Origin: CG1-02-35-72 sp045046885
GTDB taxonomy: Bacteria > Bacteroidota > Bacteroidia > Flavobacteriales > Flavobacteriaceae
Direction of reading: 5' to 3'
Assembly: GCA_045046885.1 (NCBI GenBank)
Contig: JASFYX010000043.1
Location: 6,659-70,658, forward strand
DNA: 64,000 nucleotides
Every line of letters begins with the position of its first letter. The first letter of the stretch is position 1. The notes below the pieces were generated by a model. It was not told the origin of the DNA. It did no database searches and was given only the letters and a program-made list of their open reading frames with translations. The position numbers were made by a program, and so were the translations under genes. This document shows positions 26,277 to 35,221 of this stretch, one piece after another.

Positions 26277-26999
26277 ATGAGTAAACATGCAGTCATATTT
26301 GGTGCAACTTCCGGTATAGGAAAAGAATTGGCTAAACTTTTAATTGCCGATGATTATAAAGTGGTGATAACTGGTAGAAGAAAAGAGAAGTTGGAAGCTA
26401 TAAAATTAGAGAGTCCCAATCAATATATCATTAAACAACACGATATTACTGACGTAGCTTCAACCGATATTATTTTTAAAGAAATTGTAGATGAGCTCAA
26501 AACAGTAGATTTAATTGTATCGAGTTCAGGTGTTGGCGGCGCTAATTACAAACTAGAATGGGAAATTGAATACAACACCATTATGACAAATGTACTTGGC
26601 ACTACAAAAGTGTACGATTTGGCTTTTAACTTATTTAAAGCGCAAGGGTTTGGTCATTTGGTGGGTATTTCGTCTGTGGCAGGAATTAGAGGAAATCGTC
26701 ATGTACCTTGTTATTTTGCTTCAAAAGCCTATCAAAATAGTTATTTAGAATCCCTTTGGATGAAAGCTAGTAGAAGTAAAAATGCTAAAATATATATTAC
26801 TGATATAGTGCCTGGGTTTGTTGAAACTAAAATGGCAACGGGCAATACTTTTTGGAAAGCGCCTCTAGATAGAGCCACCAAACAAATTTATACCGCTATA
26901 AAAAGGAAAAAGAAAAAAGCATATATAACACGTCGTTGGCGTTTGGTTGGATTTTTTGTCAGAATTATGCCTGCTAAAATTGTAATGAAATATCTATGA
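26277..26999 (+). CDS. short-chain dehydrogenase/reductase
   Basis: 240 residues from ATG 26277. Cofactor motif GATSGIGKE, Arg after strand 2 (TGRRKEK, suggests NADP), catalytic Ser in GISSVAG and Tyr-Lys in YFASK. Classical SDR; substrate unknown. The upstream in-frame start at 26235 would overlap the divergent promoter and lacks family similarity, so ATG 26277 is chosen. Confidence 0.92.
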   Translation: MSKHAVIFGATSGIGKELAKLLIADDYKVVITGRRKEKLEAIKLESPNQYIIKQHDITDVASTDIIFKEIVDELKTVDLIVSSSGVGGANYKLEWEIEYNTIMTNVLGTTKVYDLAFNLFKAQGFGHLVGISSVAGIRGNRHVPCYFASKAYQNSYLESLWMKASRSKNAKIYITDIVPGFVETKMATGNTFWKAPLDRATKQIYTAIKRKKKKAYITRRWRLVGFFVRIMPAKIVMKYL

Positions 27000-27035
27000 A
27001 CTCCCAACTATTAATCGAACATCAATAAAAATAAA

Positions 27036-27422
27036 ATGAAGAATAAATTAGATGCTGTACAGAGATTTCATGAAGCCTTTGGTTTAGGGATGTCACAATA
27101 TCCTATTGCAAAATTATCTGATAAACTAATACAACTGCGTTTCGATTTAATGCAAGAAGAAAATCTTGAATATCTAGAAGCTGCTAAAAATAATGATTTA
27201 GTAGAAGTAGCCGATGCTCTTGGCGATATGTTGTATATTTTGTGTGGTACTATTTTAGAACACGGTATGCAACACAAAATTGAAGAAGTATTTAACGAAA
27301 TTCAGCGCAGTAATATGAGTAAGCTTGGCGCTGATGGCAATCCTATTTATCGTGAAGATGGCAAGGTTATGAAAGGGCCTAATTATTTTAAACCCAATAT
27401 TAAAGATATTCTCGATAAATAA
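27036..27422 (+). CDS. MazG-like NTP pyrophosphohydrolase
   Basis: 128 residues, all-alpha NTP-PPase fold. Metal-binding pattern EENLEYLEA followed by EVADALGDMLYI corresponds to the ExxE...ExxD motif of MazG/PRA-PH proteins. Likely hydrolyses a nucleoside triphosphate to the monophosphate and pyrophosphate; the substrate cannot be read. It follows the SDR gene by 36 bp. Confidence 0.82.
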   Translation: MKNKLDAVQRFHEAFGLGMSQYPIAKLSDKLIQLRFDLMQEENLEYLEAAKNNDLVEVADALGDMLYILCGTILEHGMQHKIEEVFNEIQRSNMSKLGADGNPIYREDGKVMKGPNYFKPNIKDILDK

Positions 27423-27471
27423 GGAGTCACCCTGAGCGTCCCGAGACTTGGGGAGGAATGTATAGTTTGTA

Positions 27472-27702
27472 AATTATTGTTGTCCGACTAAAATCTTCTA
27501 CTCTATTTTAAAGTATTGATATTGTTATGTTTAAAAGGTTTTTAGAATAAGATACCTTGCTTTTAGATATTGTATTGAAAATTATGATTTGCGAAAACTT
27601 TAAATTATTACTACACTTATTATCAAATAGTTAAAATAAAGTCTTTGTTCTTTATTCTAAAAGCGTAGCGGTCTTATATCTTTTATCGGACAACAATATT
27701 TA
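27472..27702. mobile_element. MITE-like non-coding element with terminal inverted repeats
   Basis: Ends ATTGTTGTCCGA (27476-27487) and TCGGACAACAAT (27686-27697) are perfect 12-bp inverted repeats. Similarity extends inward (CTAAAA / TTTTAT), and a second internal pair lies at about 27541-27552 (TTTTAGAATAAG) and 27651-27663. About 220 bp, no ORF. The left flank has TAAATT and the right flank ATTTATAAAT, so the target duplication is not certain. A 13-bp match to the left end is found at 21433-21445. The layout suggests a miniature inverted-repeat transposable element or a shrunken IS. Confidence 0.5.
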
Positions 27703-27752
27703 TAAATAAAAAGAGGCTGTCTCAACAAGATACATTAAAATATATTCAAATT

Positions 27753-28811
27753 TTATTTAATTAACACACGCCATCCAAAAGGATCTGGGGCTTTATTGGT
27801 CTGAATGTCTGTTAAACGCTTTTTGAGTTTTAAAGCATAACTGTCATTTGGAATGGGTGTTTCAAAAGCCTCCTCTTTATATTTAAATCCTAAAATCGGA
27901 CTGATAACCGCTGCCGTTCCAGCACCAAATATTTCTTTTAAAGAGCCGTCTTTTGCGGTGGCAATTAATTCTGTTACGGTAACATAACGCACCTCAACTT
28001 TATAGCCCATAGATTGCGCTAAGTCAATTAAACTTTTTCGGGTAACACCATCTAAAATACGGTCGCTTGTTGGGGCTGTATAAAGTGTATTGTTTATTCT
28101 AAAAAACACATTCATAGCACCCGCTTCTTCCAAATTTTGATGGGTACTGGCATCCGTCCAAATAACTTGTTGTAAGCCTTCTTTATGCGCCAATTCTTGT
28201 GGGTAAAATTGCCCCGCGTAATTGCCAGCAGCTTTTGCAAAACCAGTACCACCATTGGCAGATCGGCTGTATTTATCGGCAATTCTAACACGAACTTCGC
28301 CACTAAAATAGGCTTTAGCAGGCGCACAAATTATCATAAATTTATAGTCAGTAGAGGGTGATGCAGATACGCCAGGTTCAATAGCAATAGCAAAAGGTCT
28401 TAAGTATAATGAGTTGCCTTCACCCGTTTTTATCCAATCTTTTTCTAAACTCACTAAGGTTTTTAGACCTTCTAAAAAATAATCGGCAGGAAATTCTGGC
28501 ATCGCTAAGCGTTTGAGCGATTTATTCATACGACGTTGGTTTTCGTCTGGTCTAAATATCCACACTTGACCTTTATCGTCTTTATAAGCTTTCATCCCTT
28601 CAAAACAAGCTTGTCCGTAATGAAAAACTTTAGCAGAAGGCGGAATAGATAAATTGTGATACGGTACAATTTTAGGTTCTTGCCAAGCGCCATTTGTATA
28701 ATCACATTCAAACATATAATCGGTAAAAATTTCACCAAAAGGTAAATTGCTAAAATCGACTGTATTTATTTTTGATTCTGAGGTTTTTTGAATTTTGATA
28801 TTTACAGACAT
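27753..28811 (-). CDS. ilvE: branched-chain amino acid aminotransferase
   Basis: 352 residues, fold type IV PLP enzyme. Motifs: FHYGQACFEGMKAY, FRPDENQRRM, LYLRPFAIA, the PLP Lys in GFAKAAGNYAGQ, and GAGTAAVISPI near the C-terminus. It transfers amino groups between glutamate and branched-chain 2-oxoacids. Own promoter box TATTTTTG at 28835-28842. Confidence 0.95.
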   Translation of the reverse strand: MSVNIKIQKTSESKINTVDFSNLPFGEIFTDYMFECDYTNGAWQEPKIVPYHNLSIPPSAKVFHYGQACFEGMKAYKDDKGQVWIFRPDENQRRMNKSLKRLAMPEFPADYFLEGLKTLVSLEKDWIKTGEGNSLYLRPFAIAIEPGVSASPSTDYKFMIICAPAKAYFSGEVRVRIADKYSRSANGGTGFAKAAGNYAGQFYPQELAHKEGLQQVIWTDASTHQNLEEAGAMNVFFRINNTLYTAPTSDRILDGVTRKSLIDLAQSMGYKVEVRYVTVTELIATAKDGSLKEIFGAGTAAVISPILGFKYKEEAFETPIPNDSYALKLKKRLTDIQTNKAPDPFGWRVLIK

Positions 28812-28834
28812 AACTACGAATATTTAATATTATG

Positions 28835-28842
28835 CAAAAATA
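28835..28842 (-). promoter_or_regulatory. ilvE -7 promoter box (TATTTTTG)
   Basis: Exact TAnnTTTG match on the minus strand, 24-31 nt upstream of the ilvE ATG. Confidence 0.55.
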
Positions 28843-28966
28843 CACATTTTGGATGTTTTAATATGAATATGATATTTTTTAATTGAAATTTTAATTTTTT
28901 ATTATAAAATATGTTTTAAAATTAAAATTTTATTCTAATAATCTTATGATGATTGATTTAGTTATG

Positions 28967-28980
28967 GTAACTTTGTTACG
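28967..28980 (+). promoter_or_regulatory. -7 box inside a GTAAC palindrome upstream of DUF4920 gene
   Basis: TAACTTTG (28968-28975) is an exact TAnnTTTG match. It lies within GTAAC-TTT-GTTAC (28967-28979), which resembles the palindrome at 21392-21405. Confidence 0.45.
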
Positions 28981-28997
28981 CTAAAAATAAACCTGTT

Positions 28998-29492
28998 ATG
29001 AAAAAAATTATTGCTATTATTTGTCTTATTTCTGTAATTGCGTGTAAAGAAAGCAAGAGCAAGTCCCAAAAACCAGTAAAAGAAGATATTTCTTATTTAT
29101 CTTTCGGTGAAAAAATTACTGATGAATCAACTATTTCTAAAGAAGCGATGTTTCAAAAATTCGAAAATCTTAAAAAAGGAGATACAATTGATGTAAAATT
29201 TGAATCAAAAATAAATGAAGTTTGTAAAACAAAAGGCTGTTGGATGAAACTAGATTTAGGAAATAAAAATGAATCTATGGTAAAATTTAAGAATTATGGT
29301 TTTTTTATGCCGTTAGATTCAGACAATAAAGAAGTTATTGTAAGAGGTAAAGCTTTTGTTACCGAAACTTCTGTGGCAGAATTACAACATCTTGCCAAAG
29401 ATGCCGGTAAAACAAAAGAGGAAATAGCTTTAATTACACAGCCTAAACTTACATACGCTTTTGAAGCTGATGGCGTTTTAATGAAAAAATAA
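28998..29492 (+). CDS. DUF4920 lipoprotein
   Basis: 164 residues; lipoprotein signal ending at about Cys16 (ISVIAC). The DUF4920 core runs about 34-160 with YLSFGEKITDE, NEVCKTKGCWMKL and MVKFKNYGFFMPLD. The two cysteines of CKTKGCW could bind metal or form a disulfide. Function unknown in the family. It overlaps the next gene by one base (TAATG), so they are translationally coupled. Confidence 0.82.
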   Translation: MKKIIAIICLISVIACKESKSKSQKPVKEDISYLSFGEKITDESTISKEAMFQKFENLKKGDTIDVKFESKINEVCKTKGCWMKLDLGNKNESMVKFKNYGFFMPLDSDNKEVIVRGKAFVTETSVAELQHLAKDAGKTKEEIALITQPKLTYAFEADGVLMKK

Positions 29493-29920
29493 TGCGTAAA
29501 ATACTTGTATTTATTTCACTACTTGTTGCTTTTCAATCTTGTAATTTAAAGAAAGATAATAAGAAAAAGCAAGAGCCAATAATGTATAAGCCTTCAGAAA
29601 TGGCCTTACTTATGCGCGGGATGTACGAATTTAATAACGTTTTAAAGATGCAAATTATTAATAAAGATTCATTGCTGCCTTTTCCAGAAGAGTTTGTAAA
29701 TATTCATTCAGCTGTTTTAACAGATAAGTTTGAAAGGAATGATGAATTTGATAGCTTGTCAAAAAAATACCTAATTTATCAAAAGGCTATTTATACATCA
29801 AGATCAGATTCTACAGCCTATTTTTTTAATCAATCTATACAAACTTGTGTAACTTGCCATGAACCGCGTTGTACAGGTCCTATACCTAAGATTAAAAAAT
29901 TACTGATTCCAGAAATGTGA
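29492..29920 (+). CDS. small lipoprotein with one CXXCH haem motif
   Basis: 142 residues. Lipoprotein signal ending at about Cys17 (FQSC), then a helical region and a single C-VTC-H site near the C-terminus (TCVTCHEPRCTG), resembling small cytochromes with a C-terminal haem site (c'-like layout). It starts in a one-base overlap with the DUF4920 stop and ends overlapping the mnmD GTG start. Probably periplasmic electron transfer or sensing; not assigned further. Confidence 0.7.
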   Translation: MRKILVFISLLVAFQSCNLKKDNKKKQEPIMYKPSEMALLMRGMYEFNNVLKMQIINKDSLLPFPEEFVNIHSAVLTDKFERNDEFDSLSKKYLIYQKAIYTSRSDSTAYFFNQSIQTCVTCHEPRCTGPIPKIKKLLIPEM

Positions 29921-30600
29921 AACGAAAAATAATAATAACAGATGACGGGTCAACTAGTTTTGAGCTTTTAAATGTTAAAGAACAGTACCATTCTACTTTT
30001 GGCGCTATTCAAGAAGCGCAGTTTGTGTATATTAAAAACGGACTCAATCATGTGTTTAAATCCTTACAGAAAAATAAAAATTTGGCTGTTTTAGAAATGG
30101 GCTTTGGCACAGGTCTCAATGCTTTTTTAAGTTTTTTATATGCTAAAAAAAATAATATTAAAATAGATTATACGGGTATAGAAGCCTTTCCGCTTAACGC
30201 TGATGAAGTCAGTCAATTAAATTATATTAAACAGTTAAAAGCTGAAAAATATAGTGAAGTCTTTAAATATTTTCACACTATAAATCAAGATGGAGAGTCA
30301 AAAATTGATTCGAATTTTAGTTTAAAACTTATTTTTAAATCGCTTAATAACTGCCAATTAAAAACCCAATTCAATCTTATTTATTTTGATGCTTTTGGAC
30401 CTGATATTCAATCCGAATTATGGACAGAAGAAATCTTTAAAAAAATGTATAGCGCCCTCTTGCCCCAAGGTGTTTTGGTAACCTATTCGGCTAAAGGACA
30501 AGTAAGACGCAATATGATTAAAGCAGGATTCGAAGTAGAACGTCTTGAGGGGCCTCCGGGAAAAAGAGAAATGTTACGGGCTACAAAAGTTAACCGATAA
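29917..30600 (+). CDS. mnmD: tRNA (5-methylaminomethyl-2-thiouridine) methyltransferase MnmD
   Basis: 227 residues with a GTG start overlapping the previous TGA. SAM-binding motif LEMGFGTGLNAFLS, acidic residue in YTGIEAFP, and YFDAFGPDIQSELWTEEIF, typical of the methyltransferase half of MnmC. The FAD-dependent oxidase half is absent, as in free-standing MnmD proteins. It methylates the wobble uridine of certain tRNAs. Confidence 0.88.
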   Translation: MKRKIIITDDGSTSFELLNVKEQYHSTFGAIQEAQFVYIKNGLNHVFKSLQKNKNLAVLEMGFGTGLNAFLSFLYAKKNNIKIDYTGIEAFPLNADEVSQLNYIKQLKAEKYSEVFKYFHTINQDGESKIDSNFSLKLIFKSLNNCQLKTQFNLIYFDAFGPDIQSELWTEEIFKKMYSALLPQGVLVTYSAKGQVRRNMIKAGFEVERLEGPPGKREMLRATKVNR

Positions 30601-30633
30601 ATCTTTACCTTTGAGGGAGAAAATTATTCTAAA

Positions 30634-30765
30634 ATGGAATTTAATCATATTCGCAAACCCAAAGATGGAAATAAAAAACGTGCTTTTGTCTTGTTGTTGT
30701 TATTGGTATTCATCTCTGTTCTATGGCTAAATATCGATAAAATCATAGAACTGTTGTTTAAATAA
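30634..30765 (+). CDS. 43-residue single-helix membrane protein
   Basis: Short ORF from ATG 30634 to TAA 30765: a basic N-terminus (IRKPKDGNKKRAF), one hydrophobic helix (about 18-33), and a short C-terminal tail. It sits 33 nt after mnmD and its stop is one base before the next ATG, tight spacing typical of an operon gene. Function unknown. Confidence 0.65.
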   Translation: MEFNHIRKPKDGNKKRAFVLLLLLVFISVLWLNIDKIIELLFK

Positions 30766-30766
30766 G

Positions 30767-32065
30767 ATGTTTAAAAAAAATAAATCATTTTCAGAGAAAG
30801 ACCTGTTAATCGGAATGTATAGCGATTTTATATCACCAGGTAAGGTTGCTTTTTTTAAAAAATACGGAATGGATTTTGTCATGGGGCGTCGCAAGGGGCC
30901 TTGGCTCTATGATATTGACGGCACAAAAAAGCTTTTTAACCTACACTCAAACGGTGGTGTGTTTAATTTAGGGCATCGCCACAAAGAGGTCTCAGACACT
31001 TTAAAAACAGCTCTTGATAATTACGATATCGGCAATCACCATTTAATGAGTAAACCCCGCGCCGAGTTGGCGGCACTTTTGGCCAAACTTATGCCAGGTG
31101 ATTTGAACTACACCATTTTTGGGGTGAGTGGTGGTGAAGCTATTGACACAGCTTTAAAAATAGCCCGAGCACATACAAAACGCAAAAAAATTGTATCGGT
31201 TTATGGCGGCTATCACGGCCATACCGGATTGGCTTTACAAACAGGCGATGTCGCTTATAGGAGGCCTTTTTTGTTTGATTCTGATGATTTTATCCAAATC
31301 CACTTTAATGATTTAGACGCCTTAAAATCCGTACTTAAAGAGGATGTGGCCGCGGTTATTTTAGAGACCATTCCGGCGACTTTGGGTATGCCGATGCCCG
31401 AACACAATTATTTAAAAACAGTTAAAATGTTGTGCCAAGAAAACAATAGCTTGTTAATTTTAGATGAAGTCCAAGCCGGCTTAGGACGTACCGGAAAATT
31501 ATGGGCTTTTGAACATTTTAATATAATTCCTGATATGGTGGTTTTAGCCAAAGGACTCTCGGGCGGTATTTATCCCATCACAGCAACTGTTATTGATAAA
31601 AAACTGATGGGTATTTTTAAGGAGGATCCTTTTATTCATATTTCAACTTCGGGCGGTGCCGAATTGGGATGTATGGTGGCTAAAAAAGTGTTGGAAATAA
31701 CAGCCGAAGAAGCTTTCTTAGAAAATGTGAGTGAGTTGGCTTTAAAGTTTAAAACAGTTTTAGAAAAATTACAACAAAAACACAAATCGTTTTTTAAAGG
31801 TATCCGTCAAAAAGGATTAATGATGGGGCTTGAACTCAAAGACCATTTAGCAGGGCCTGCCCTTACTAAAGCCGCTTATGATAATGATTTGTTGCTTATT
31901 TATGCCAATAACAACACGTCTGTTGTACAGCTTTTGCCACCTTTGGTTATTACTGAATCGGATATTAAAATTATTGAAAAACAATTAGATAAAGCCCTAA
32001 AAAAAGCCAAGTTATTACATAAGGCTTTAAAATTAAAAAAAGGTTTAGGTAAAATGTTTAAGTAA
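30767..32065 (+). CDS. class III PLP-dependent aminotransferase
   Basis: 432 residues. Fold type I class III features: LHSNGGVFNLGHRH, GVSGGEAIDTALKIAR, YGGYHGHTG, Asp233 in LDEVQAGLGRTG, PLP Lys262 in LAKGLSGG. Relatives act on acetylornithine, 4-aminobutyrate, ornithine or other omega-amines. The N-terminus (PGKVAFFKKYGMDFVMG) is not a standard ArgD, so the substrate is left open. It leads a run with the DUF6206 and C69 peptidase genes. Confidence 0.9.
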   Translation: MFKKNKSFSEKDLLIGMYSDFISPGKVAFFKKYGMDFVMGRRKGPWLYDIDGTKKLFNLHSNGGVFNLGHRHKEVSDTLKTALDNYDIGNHHLMSKPRAELAALLAKLMPGDLNYTIFGVSGGEAIDTALKIARAHTKRKKIVSVYGGYHGHTGLALQTGDVAYRRPFLFDSDDFIQIHFNDLDALKSVLKEDVAAVILETIPATLGMPMPEHNYLKTVKMLCQENNSLLILDEVQAGLGRTGKLWAFEHFNIIPDMVVLAKGLSGGIYPITATVIDKKLMGIFKEDPFIHISTSGGAELGCMVAKKVLEITAEEAFLENVSELALKFKTVLEKLQQKHKSFFKGIRQKGLMMGLELKDHLAGPALTKAAYDNDLLLIYANNNTSVVQLLPPLVITESDIKIIEKQLDKALKKAKLLHKALKLKKGLGKMFK

Positions 32066-32072
32066 TTTAATT

Positions 32073-32990
32073 ATGATTGAAACGATAGATTTGACTTGGG
32101 AGGATTATGTAGAAGAGACAAAAAACCTTACAAATTCTGATTTTATATTTAGAGGACAAGCAAATTCTTTTGAAAACAATAAGTTTGTTAAATGGGGTAT
32201 TACTTCATCTTTTAATAGGATGAATTCTACAAGTAAATTCAAAAGGTTTCTTTCTCAACAGTTAGAACAAGGTTTATTTGATGTCTATTACAGAGAATAT
32301 GAATTTGTAAAAAAAAATAGTTTAGACAAATCTGACTTAATTTCAAGATTATATTTTTTACAACACTACAATATACCAACTTGTCTTGTAGATTTTACTT
32401 TTGACCCTTTAGTTGCTTTGTATTTTTCGTTTTGTTCATTAAAACAATATAAATCAATGCCAATAAATTGTGGCCCTAGAGGGCATTCACGATATTATAA
32501 TGAAGAATGGGGAGTTTCTGTCTTTCAAATAAACCATAAATTATTGCAGGAAACATTAAAAATTAAAAAATTAGCGAATAGAGATTTAATTATTAATTAT
32601 GAAAATTATGCAATTGATTTAGAGAAGGGTGTCAAGTGGGCTAATTTAGCATTAGATTTGAAACCTCTTTCAAAAATAAATAAAAGTATTGACAACTATA
32701 ATCTTGAAAATCAGAAAGGATGTTTTTTGTTATATGATAATTATTATGCCAAAGATTACGACCTAATTTCATTTATCGAAGAATTTTGTGAAATCAACGA
32801 AATATCGTTTAATGAGCCTCTTGTTAAAATTTATAATATTAAATATAATAGTTTTTTTAATCGCAGTTCATTAAAAAAAATTAAAAATAAAACAGGATTT
32901 AAGTATTTAAAAGAGAAAGGCAGAACAGGTGAGAAATTATTTAATGATTTTCAAGGTATAAAATATGATTTTAATTTTTTTTACGATTAA
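32073..32990 (+). CDS. FRG-domain protein
   Basis: 305 residues. The FRG signature DFIFRGQAN (about 21-29), then WGITSSFNR and the downstream FLQHYNIPTCLVDFTFDPLVALYFSF (key residues L, H, P, T, L, D, D, P, A, Y, F) are typical. FRG proteins are enriched near mobile elements and have been proposed to act in antiphage or toxin contexts; here none adjoins. The gene reads more AT-rich than its neighbours and separates the aminotransferase from the DUF6206-C69 pair, suggesting an insertion. Function unknown. Confidence 0.82.
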   Translation: MIETIDLTWEDYVEETKNLTNSDFIFRGQANSFENNKFVKWGITSSFNRMNSTSKFKRFLSQQLEQGLFDVYYREYEFVKKNSLDKSDLISRLYFLQHYNIPTCLVDFTFDPLVALYFSFCSLKQYKSMPINCGPRGHSRYYNEEWGVSVFQINHKLLQETLKIKKLANRDLIINYENYAIDLEKGVKWANLALDLKPLSKINKSIDNYNLENQKGCFLLYDNYYAKDYDLISFIEEFCEINEISFNEPLVKIYNIKYNSFFNRSSLKKIKNKTGFKYLKEKGRTGEKLFNDFQGIKYDFNFFYD

Positions 32991-33005
32991 TGAATTATAA
33001 ATAAA

Positions 33006-33908
33006 ATGCCTATTGATATTAAACATATTGAGAATTTTGAGCAAGGCCTCAATCCGCAGTATCCCGAAAAATCTAAGATACCCGCCACCATTGTGGGCTA
33101 TGGCGAGATATCTTCTATTTTTAAAGTTAAACCTTATGACGATTGGGTGTTTAAACGTTTGCCTTTATTTACAACCAAGAATGAAGCTGAAGAGTACATC
33201 AGCAAATACAATAATTACGTCAGTTATTTAAAGAAAGCGGGTATTGCCCTCCCCAAAGATGATGCCTTTATTGTGACGGGTAAAAAAGTAGTGCTTTATT
33301 TGGCTCAAGAAGCTTTAAATAAAACCGATTTATGTCAAAACAAGTTACATTCACTTCCAAGAAATGAAACTTTAGCGATGATTGAAAAGATTTTTAAAAA
33401 GATTAAAAAAATAACCGATTTTAATCAAAAAAATAATGAAATAGCCTTGTCTATAGACGGTCAAATATCTAATTGGGCTTTGGTTAACAATGAATTGGTT
33501 TATTTTGACACGAGTACACCGCTTTTTAAAATTAAAGGTGTAGAGCAAATGGATCCTGAATTGCTGTTAAATAGCACACCCAGAGCCATGCGTTGGCTTA
33601 TCCGTAAATTCTTCTTACAAGAGGTTATGGACAGATATTATGATATCAGACTTATTTACATAGACCTTATTGCCAATTTGTACAAAGAGAAAAAGACCGA
33701 TTTGATAACTGAAGCCATTAGCTTGGTAAATGATTTACTTCCTGAAAATACAGTACAAATCACCCGAAAAGAGATTGATAAATATTACCAAAACGACAAG
33801 TTTATTTGGCAGTTGTTTTTGACTTTGCGCCGTATAGACAGGTGGCTTACCAACAAGTTTTTTAGAAAACAATACGAGTTTATTTTACCCGGTAAAATTG
33901 AGCGTTAG
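33006..33908 (+). CDS. DUF6206-like protein with kinase-like features
   Basis: 300 residues, cytoplasmic. Segments reminiscent of aminoglycoside/choline-kinase folds: DDWVFKRLPLF (a possible nucleotide-lysine strand), and LSIDGQISNWALV...LVYFDTSTPLF (resembling the catalytic-loop Asp...Asn and the metal-binding Asp). The C-terminus is helical and basic. It ends 2 bp before the C69 gene, so the two are coupled. Substrate unknown. Confidence 0.55.
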   Translation: MPIDIKHIENFEQGLNPQYPEKSKIPATIVGYGEISSIFKVKPYDDWVFKRLPLFTTKNEAEEYISKYNNYVSYLKKAGIALPKDDAFIVTGKKVVLYLAQEALNKTDLCQNKLHSLPRNETLAMIEKIFKKIKKITDFNQKNNEIALSIDGQISNWALVNNELVYFDTSTPLFKIKGVEQMDPELLLNSTPRAMRWLIRKFFLQEVMDRYYDIRLIYIDLIANLYKEKKTDLITEAISLVNDLLPENTVQITRKEIDKYYQNDKFIWQLFLTLRRIDRWLTNKFFRKQYEFILPGKIER

Positions 33909-33910
33909 TT

Positions 33911-35221
33911 ATGTGTGATACTTTTATAGCTTTACCCAATTGTACCGCAGACGGTGCCGCAATTTTCGCTAAAAACAGCGACAGAGAAGCCAATGAATCA
34001 CAAATTATTGAGTATCATCCCGAAAAGAATTATCCCCAAAAAACCGTTTTAAAATGCACTCATATAGAAGTGCCACAGGCAAGCCAAACCCATGCCGTAA
34101 TTATCAGTCGGCCTTTTTGGATGTGGGGTGCCGAAATGGGCGTCAATAATAAAGGTGTTGTTATAGGTAACGAAGCGGTTTTTACCAAGATTAAAGTCGC
34201 AAAACAGAATGTCCTTACGGGGATGGACTTGTTACGTTTGGCACTTGAACGTGCAGACACAGCTCAACTAGCAAAACAAACAATAATCGATTTGTTACAA
34301 GAATACGGACAAGGTGGACGTTGTGGGTATGCCGACAAAAATTTTAGCTATCACAACAGTTTTATAATTGCCGATAAAAAAGAAGCATGGGTTTTAGAAA
34401 CAGCGGGTAAATTTTGGGCTACCAAAAAAGTATCTGATTATTACGCTATAAGCAATGGCTTGACAATAGGTACAGATTATGATGCTATTCACCCCCAAGC
34501 TATAGCTTTTGCCAAAAAAAAAGGTTGGGTTAAGAATGAATTTAATTTTGCTACAGCTTTTTCAGATTATTTATATACCACTTTTTCGGGCTCAAAAAAA
34601 CGGCAATGTCGTGCGGCAGGAATGTTAAAAAAGAATTATTTCAAAATAAATGTTTCTACGGCAATGTCTCATTTAAGAGACCATAATACGCTAGATTTTG
34701 AACCTTCAAAATCACTGATTAGCAACACTATTTGTGCCCATGCAGCCAATGGTTTAACACGTCACGCAGCTCAAACAACAGGTTCTATGGTAGTCCATCT
34801 AACTAAAGACAAACCCACAGTTTGGGTAACGGCTTCTTCGGCACCTTGTGTATCTATTTTTAAACCTTTGTGGTTTGACGGACGTGTTTTACCCGATTTA
34901 GGCTCAAAGCCCGAAGCTATTTTTAATGATGAGTCGTTTTGGTGGCGTCATGAAATTTTACACCGTACAGTCTTAAAAGATTTTAAAAACAGGCATAATA
35001 TTGTTGTTTTCAAAAGAGATAAAATTGAAAAAGAACTGCTTAAAAATGTATATCACGATAAGAAAAAACAGTTTTTAACCAGTAAAATGGCCTTTGAAAA
35101 AAACTGGGCGTTTTTAGAGGAATGGTTTCCAAAAATCAAAAACTCACCTATTAAAAAGCGTCCTAATTTTTGGTACAGAAATTATTGGAGGCGCTTAAAT
35201 AAAGTAGGACAAATATTTTAA
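33911..35221 (+). CDS. C69-family peptidase / secernin-like Ntn hydrolase
   Basis: 436 residues. It begins MCDTFIALPNCTADG, exposing Cys2 as the N-terminal nucleophile, with AKNSDREANESQ matching the C69 dipeptidase/secernin consensus. Autoprocessing of Met1 is expected. It probably cleaves an amide bond; the substrate is unknown. Its 3' end overlaps obg by four bases on the opposite strand. Confidence 0.88.
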   Translation: MCDTFIALPNCTADGAAIFAKNSDREANESQIIEYHPEKNYPQKTVLKCTHIEVPQASQTHAVIISRPFWMWGAEMGVNNKGVVIGNEAVFTKIKVAKQNVLTGMDLLRLALERADTAQLAKQTIIDLLQEYGQGGRCGYADKNFSYHNSFIIADKKEAWVLETAGKFWATKKVSDYYAISNGLTIGTDYDAIHPQAIAFAKKKGWVKNEFNFATAFSDYLYTTFSGSKKRQCRAAGMLKKNYFKINVSTAMSHLRDHNTLDFEPSKSLISNTICAHAANGLTRHAAQTTGSMVVHLTKDKPTVWVTASSAPCVSIFKPLWFDGRVLPDLGSKPEAIFNDESFWWRHEILHRTVLKDFKNRHNIVVFKRDKIEKELLKNVYHDKKKQFLTSKMAFEKNWAFLEEWFPKIKNSPIKKRPNFWYRNYWRRLNKVGQIF

